Shown here: positions 14,680-17,624 of the stretch, one piece after another
Numbering within the stretch: position 1 is the first letter of the stretch
Layout of the letters: every line of letters starts with the position of its first letter
Assembly: GCA_031323845.1 (NCBI GenBank)
Contig: JAVIYP010000053.1
Span: forward strand, 1-17,624
DNA: 17,624 bases
Reading direction: 5' to 3'
From: PUPG01 sp031323845
GTDB taxonomy: Bacteria > Bacteroidota > Bacteroidia > Bacteroidales > UBA7960
Made by a program: the position numbers and the translations under genes
Notes under the pieces: generated by a model
Seen by the model: the letters and a program-made list of their open reading frames with translations, nothing else
What the model was told of the DNA's origin: nothing
Databases searched by the model: none

Positions 14680-15502
14680 AACCTTTTTATCTCAACTATC
14701 CGAGACAAATGCAACGCTTGACTATTTTACTGATTTCGAGAAAATAAAAAGCAATGTAAATAAAATATCCATCAAACTCAATCAATTAAATTACTTAATT
14801 GGGAAAGAGAATTTAGGAGAAGCAATTCAAGAACTTTTTGACGAAAATCCAAAAGTTTTTGAAGTTTTAGATATTCTTATTGCAGTTCGAAAAAACAAGA
14901 AAGCCAAAACCTTTAACAGCAATGGCGATATAGTTTTACTTGACACTTATTTTCATACATCAAAGTCTATTTTTGAATACATTGAGGAAACAGGTTTAGC
15001 TGATATTTTTAGAAATAAAAACATCACAAACCTAGTAGATTATGTTTTCGGAATTGAAGTTGGTTTAGACACAAACGCAAGAAAAAACAGAGGTGGAGAA
15101 AACATGTCTAAGGCAGTTTCGTTATTTTTTGACAAAGCAAACATCATATACAAAAAGGAAGTTAGCAATACTGTTTTCACTGATATTATTAGTTTAGGTG
15201 CTGATGTAAAAAGATTTGATTTTGTCATTAAAACAAAAAAGAAAACCTACTTAATTGAAACCAATTATTACAATGGTGGTGGTTCAAAACTTAACGAAAC
15301 AGCAAGATCGTATTCTGATGTTGCTCCGAAAATAAATCAATACAAAAATTACGAATTTGTTTGGATTACAGACGGACAAGGTTGGCATACCGCTAAAAAC
15401 AAACTTGAAGAGGCGTTTAGTATTATTCCGAGTTTATATAATCTCTCAACCCTTCATTTGTTCATTAAAAAAATTCAAAAAGAAGGAATAATTGAAATCT
15501 AA
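14663..15502 (+). CDS. dpnII: Type II restriction endonuclease, DpnII/MboI-like (GATC)
   Basis: 279 residues, close to the usual length for the DpnII family, which cuts unmethylated GATC. The family core is visible: DYVFGIEVGLDTNARKNRGG (126-145), KRFDFVIKTKKKTYLIETNYY (183-203) with the acidic and Glu-x-Asn residues of the putative nuclease centre, NETARSY (211-217) and YEFVWITDGQGWH (230-242). The N-terminal ~120 residues are more variable. It overlaps dpnM by 17 bp and ends in TAATG, whose last A is the first base of the dpnA start codon, so all three are one translational unit. DpnII lacks homology to most other endonucleases, so finding these blocks between two methylases makes the call strong. 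Cleavage specificity itself is inferred. Confidence 0.92.
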   Translation: MSEQFKTFLSQLSETNATLDYFTDFEKIKSNVNKISIKLNQLNYLIGKENLGEAIQELFDENPKVFEVLDILIAVRKNKKAKTFNSNGDIVLLDTYFHTSKSIFEYIEETGLADIFRNKNITNLVDYVFGIEVGLDTNARKNRGGENMSKAVSLFFDKANIIYKKEVSNTVFTDIISLGADVKRFDFVIKTKKKTYLIETNYYNGGGSKLNETARSYSDVAPKINQYKNYEFVWITDGQGWHTAKNKLEEAFSIIPSLYNLSTLHLFIKKIQKEGIIEI

Positions 15503-16380
15503 TGATTGAGCCATTTTTCAAATCTGTAGATAAAAATTTCTATCTTCTAAAAGGAGATACAATGGTACTTTTGCCAAATTTTGAACATAAGTTTGATATG
15601 GTTTTTGCTGATCCTCCTTACTTTTTGTCAAACAATGGCTTATCTATTCAAAGTGGTAAAATTGTTAGTGTAAACAAAGGCAAGTGGGATAAATCAGAAG
15701 GATTTGAATATGTTAACGACTTCAATAGAAAATGGCTTTCATTGGTACGAGATAAAATGAAAGATGATGCAACCATTTGGATTAGCGGAACAATTCACAA
15801 TATTTTTTCAGTTGGACAAATATTAACAGAATTAGGTTTTAAAATCCTAAATATTGTAACTTGGGAAAAAACCAATCCCCCACCAAATTTCTCATGTCGC
15901 TACTTTACATATTCAACTGAACAAATCATTTGGGCAAGAAAAAGCGAAAAAGTTCCTCATTACTTCAACTACGAACTAATGAAACAACTTAATGGGGACA
16001 AACAAATGAAAGATGTCTGGAAATTGCCCGCAATTGCACCTTGGGAAAAATCTTGTGGAAAGCATCCTACACAAAAACCATTATCTGTCTTAACACGACT
16101 TATCTTGGCTTCGACAAAGCCAAATGCTTGGATTTTAGACCCATTTGCAGGAAGTTCGACAACAGGAATTGCAGCTAATTTAGCAAATAGACGATTTTTA
16201 GGAATTGATCAAGAAGAAGAATTTTTGACAATAAGTAAAAACAGAAAACTTGAAATTGAAAACTCAAGAATTGCGGCAAGTTACAAACATAAAATTGCTG
16301 GTTTCAATAATGATAAAGAACTTGAATTATTTTTAGTAGATGAACCGACAGTTAATTACGGAAATGAAATAATATTATAA
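15502..16380 (+). CDS. dpnA: DNA adenine methyltransferase, beta class (DpnA-like)
   Basis: A 292-residue N6-adenine methylase of the beta class: motif IV DPPY at residues 37-40 (FADPPYFLSNNG) comes before the target-recognition region, and the SAM-binding DPFAGSSTTG lies near the C-terminus (213-222), after HPTQKP (188-193). In the Streptococcus DpnII system the second methylase, DpnA, can methylate single-stranded DNA containing GATC and helps the system establish itself after DNA uptake. Gene order methylase-endonuclease-methylase differs from the dpnM-dpnA-dpnB order described there, so this is a rearranged relative. It starts inside the dpnII stop codon, and its stop is followed at once by the ATG of the zinc-finger gene. 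Single-strand activity is inferred from the family. Confidence 0.93.
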   Translation: MIEPFFKSVDKNFYLLKGDTMVLLPNFEHKFDMVFADPPYFLSNNGLSIQSGKIVSVNKGKWDKSEGFEYVNDFNRKWLSLVRDKMKDDATIWISGTIHNIFSVGQILTELGFKILNIVTWEKTNPPPNFSCRYFTYSTEQIIWARKSEKVPHYFNYELMKQLNGDKQMKDVWKLPAIAPWEKSCGKHPTQKPLSVLTRLILASTKPNAWILDPFAGSSTTGIAANLANRRFLGIDQEEEFLTISKNRKLEIENSRIAASYKHKIAGFNNDKELELFLVDEPTVNYGNEIIL

Positions 16381-17220
16381 ATGGAAAATAACGAAACTTG
16401 CATACACGGTGGTGTTTCGCCAATATCGCTTTTAGCTGATTTACACCATAGCCAAGCTGGTAGCGGCAGGCATCGTTGTCCAACTTGTGCATTTGAACAG
16501 GGGTTTAACATTGGTAGTAGTGGAAATTGGAATACCTATGAAGATTATTGCAATTCACTAACGGATCCAGAGACTTGTCAAATAGGTTCAATTGCCCCTA
16601 CTCACATTTTATCTAATTTAGGTGACAATCAAGGTGGAACAGGAAGACACAAATGTACCAACTGTGCATTTAAACAAGGTTTTGAGGTTGGCATATTGGA
16701 GAATTGCATTAATGAAATCAGCATTGAAGTCGTTCCAGCTCCTAATTTATCACGAATTCAAGAAAACGGAGCAATTACTTCTTCTACAATTGATTTTATT
16801 GAAAAAGAAATCAGAAACAAACATCTCGGGTTATTAGGAGAATTGTTTATACTTAAAGGTGAAATTGACTTTTTAAAATCAAATGGAAAAGACGAGTTAG
16901 CTAACAAAGTTCAACACGTTTCTGTTGAAATTGGAGACGGGTTAGGTTATGATATTCTATCTTATGATCTTCTGGGAAATGAGAAAAAGATTGAAGTTAA
17001 AACAACAAGAAGCGATATATCTAGACCATTTTATTTAACACGAAATGAATTGGTGGTTTCAGCAAATAATTCAGAAACTTATTATCTATACAGACTTTTT
17101 GATTTTGATTCAAGAGAAAAAAAAGGAAAGTATTATATCATTGAAGGTAATTTGACAGATGAATTGATATTAGACGCTTTGGTATTTGTTGCATATCCAA
17201 AACCTAATCACAATATATAA
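16381..17220 (+). CDS. Tandem zinc-finger plus DUF3883 nuclease-like protein
   Basis: 279 residues. The N-terminal ~105 residues contain two copies of one module: Cys7-x23-His31-x-Cys33-x2-Cys36 and Cys66-x23-His90-x-Cys92-x2-Cys95, each followed by AF-x-QGF and then [NE]-[IV]-G. The identical spacing argues for two zinc-binding fingers, likely for nucleic acid. After a short linker, the C-terminal half (about 140-279) has the DUF3883 pattern: GLLGELF (150-156), GDGLGYDILSYD (185-196) and EKKIEVKTT (201-209), then FYLTRNE. Glu154, Asp191 and Glu205-x-Lys207 can be read as a PD-(D/E)XK-type nuclease centre. The ATG directly abuts the dpnA stop, so it is the fourth gene of the operon. A second nuclease or a DNA-binding accessory protein are both possible; no function is established. 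Confidence 0.85.
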   Translation: MENNETCIHGGVSPISLLADLHHSQAGSGRHRCPTCAFEQGFNIGSSGNWNTYEDYCNSLTDPETCQIGSIAPTHILSNLGDNQGGTGRHKCTNCAFKQGFEVGILENCINEISIEVVPAPNLSRIQENGAITSSTIDFIEKEIRNKHLGLLGELFILKGEIDFLKSNGKDELANKVQHVSVEIGDGLGYDILSYDLLGNEKKIEVKTTRSDISRPFYLTRNELVVSANNSETYYLYRLFDFDSREKKGKYYIIEGNLTDELILDALVFVAYPKPNHNI

Positions 17221-17245
17221 TACCTGACCCATGCAATCATACACA

Positions 17246-17291
17246 TTGGCAAGTCGCTCAAAAAGCGAACGCACAAACCAAAACTTGCCAA
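17246..17291. repeat. Nested inverted repeat after the R-M operon
   Basis: TTGGCAAGT (17246-17254) pairs perfectly with ACTTGCCAA (17283-17291). Directly inside the left arm is a small hairpin CGCT-CAAAA-AGCG (17255-17267). It starts 26 bp after the last stop codon and has no T tract, so it is not a classic terminator. The 17221-17376 stretch has no gene. Confidence 0.65.
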
Positions 17292-17372
17292 AGAGTATGC
17301 TTGCCCCAACACACCGAAAGAAAGACAATGCAGCAAAAATGAAAGATTATTAATGAGAAAAAGAAACAACGA

Positions 17373-17507
17373 AACGGTAACAAAGGCTAAAATCAAGCGG
17401 GCGGAAAGTGGTAATTTGAAGTGCAGGACAACTAATAAACTTCATCGTAATTTGACAGTGAAGTGCTCCGAAATGCCCGCCAGCTTTTAGCCTCGATCGT
17501 TACAAGC
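17373..17507 (+). repeat. attC-like recombination site (long imperfect palindrome)
   Basis: Outer arms GTAAC (17377-17381) and GTTAC (17499-17503) are followed inward by GGCTAAAA (17385-17392) / TTTTAGCC (17485-17492), and then GCGGGC (17397-17402) / GCCCGC (17475-17480). Unpaired spacers separate the arms (3 nt against 6 nt, then 4 against 4), leaving a central 72-nt region. The 127-bp span between outer arms fits the 57-141-bp range of integron attC sites. The AAC and GTT triplets are in the expected places. The central region contains a direct repeat GTAATTTGA (17411 and 17447) and a small GAAGT/ACTTC hairpin. The full RYYYAAC/GTTRRRY consensus is not met. Confidence 0.65.
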
Positions 17508-17552
17508 AATAATAAAAAGCATAGCAGCATTCCAATTTAAAGTCTAAAAATA

Positions 17553-17618
17553 ATGAAAACAATCGTCAATTTTTACTCTCACAAAGGCAATAACCGATAC
17601 TTAGCAAATAAAATTTGA
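17553..17618 (+). CDS. Start of a possible flavodoxin-like gene (stop after 21 codons)
   Basis: An ATG 54 bp past the attC-like boundary opens a 21-codon frame reading MKTIVNFYSHKGNNRYLANKI, which resembles the N-terminus of small flavodoxin-type proteins (MKxIVxYYSxxGNNxxLA). A TGA follows at 17616. Removing one T of the TTT just before it would keep the frame open (NKIEM), so this may be a frameshifted gene or a sequencing slip. The window ends six bases later. It would be the first gene of the next cassette. Evidence is thin. Confidence 0.3.
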   Translation: MKTIVNFYSHKGNNRYLANKI

Positions 17619-17624
17619 AATGTG

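Larger units (their letters stand above)
13490..17499 (+). mobile_element. Integron-type gene cassette carrying a DpnII-like R-M operon
   Basis: Boundaries are set by GTTAC at both ends (13489-13493 and 17499-17503). If recombination occurs at G^TT as in integrons, the unit is 4010 bp. The left end GTTACCGTT (13489-13497) is the exact complement of AACGGTAAC (17373-17381) in the outer arm of the right-hand palindrome, whereas the sequence that now follows the palindrome (GTTACAAGC) pairs over only five bases. That is what integration of a circular cassette should leave behind: the cassette's own R' half at its left end and the next cassette's start at its right. All four genes point toward the attC-like site, the usual orientation. 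The genes have their own promoter. The boxes match only the invariant AAC/GTT of the attC consensus. Confidence 0.6.

Overview
The window looks like a Bacteroidota (Bacteroidetes) chromosome, probably of the order Bacteroidales or a relative. The support is a type IX secretion (T9SS) sorting domain, a DUF5777 beta-barrel, a YceI protein next to a c-type cytochrome lipoprotein, promoters of the TAnnTTTG type, and a tyrosine recombinase with the N-terminal arm usual in this phylum. No 16S or other marker gene is present, so the genus cannot be named.

Region 1 (1-5.7 kb). A fragment at the left edge is the C-terminus of an acyl-CoA carboxylase carboxyltransferase subunit (plus strand). It converges on a four-gene minus-strand operon read leftward from a clear promoter at 5645-5674: a ParA/MinD-like ATPase, a membrane protein joining an ECF-S-like bundle to a HAMP domain, an 827-residue protein with an adenosylhomocysteinase-like NAD-binding half, and a zinc-dependent MDR dehydrogenase. 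I cannot name the pathway.

Region 2 (5.7-11.4 kb). Minus-strand envelope and secreted proteins: a DUF5777 barrel, YceI, an OB-fold protein, a c-type cytochrome lipoprotein, a heme-motif T9SS cargo protein and a propeller-like lipoprotein. Two intergenic stretches (6608-6961 and 9657-10282) carry an 80-bp interspersed repeat in two copies, followed by degenerate 7- and 8-bp tandem tracts.

Region 3 (11.7-17.6 kb). After a tRNA-Val(GAC) gene with a good terminator, the sequence turns AT-rich and the genes switch to the plus strand. A tyrosine recombinase is followed by a DpnII-type GATC restriction-modification operon: an alpha-class Dam-like methylase, a DpnII-like endonuclease, a DpnA-like beta-class methylase and a fourth gene, a tandem zinc-finger/DUF3883 nuclease-like protein. 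The operon has its own promoter and sits in what looks like a single integron-type gene cassette of about 4.0 kb (13490-17499). The right end is a 127-bp imperfect palindrome resembling an attC site. The left boundary carries GTTACCGTT, the exact complement of AACGGTAAC in the outer arm of the right-hand site, as expected if both were joined in a circular cassette. A new cassette, with a flavodoxin-like start, seems to begin at 17500.

The most interesting result is this cassette: a complete restriction-modification operon plus an accessory nuclease-like gene carried as one attC-bounded unit, next to a recombinase that lacks the extra helix of known integron integrases. The architecture is read directly from the sequence. 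Its mobility and the role of the fourth protein are inference.
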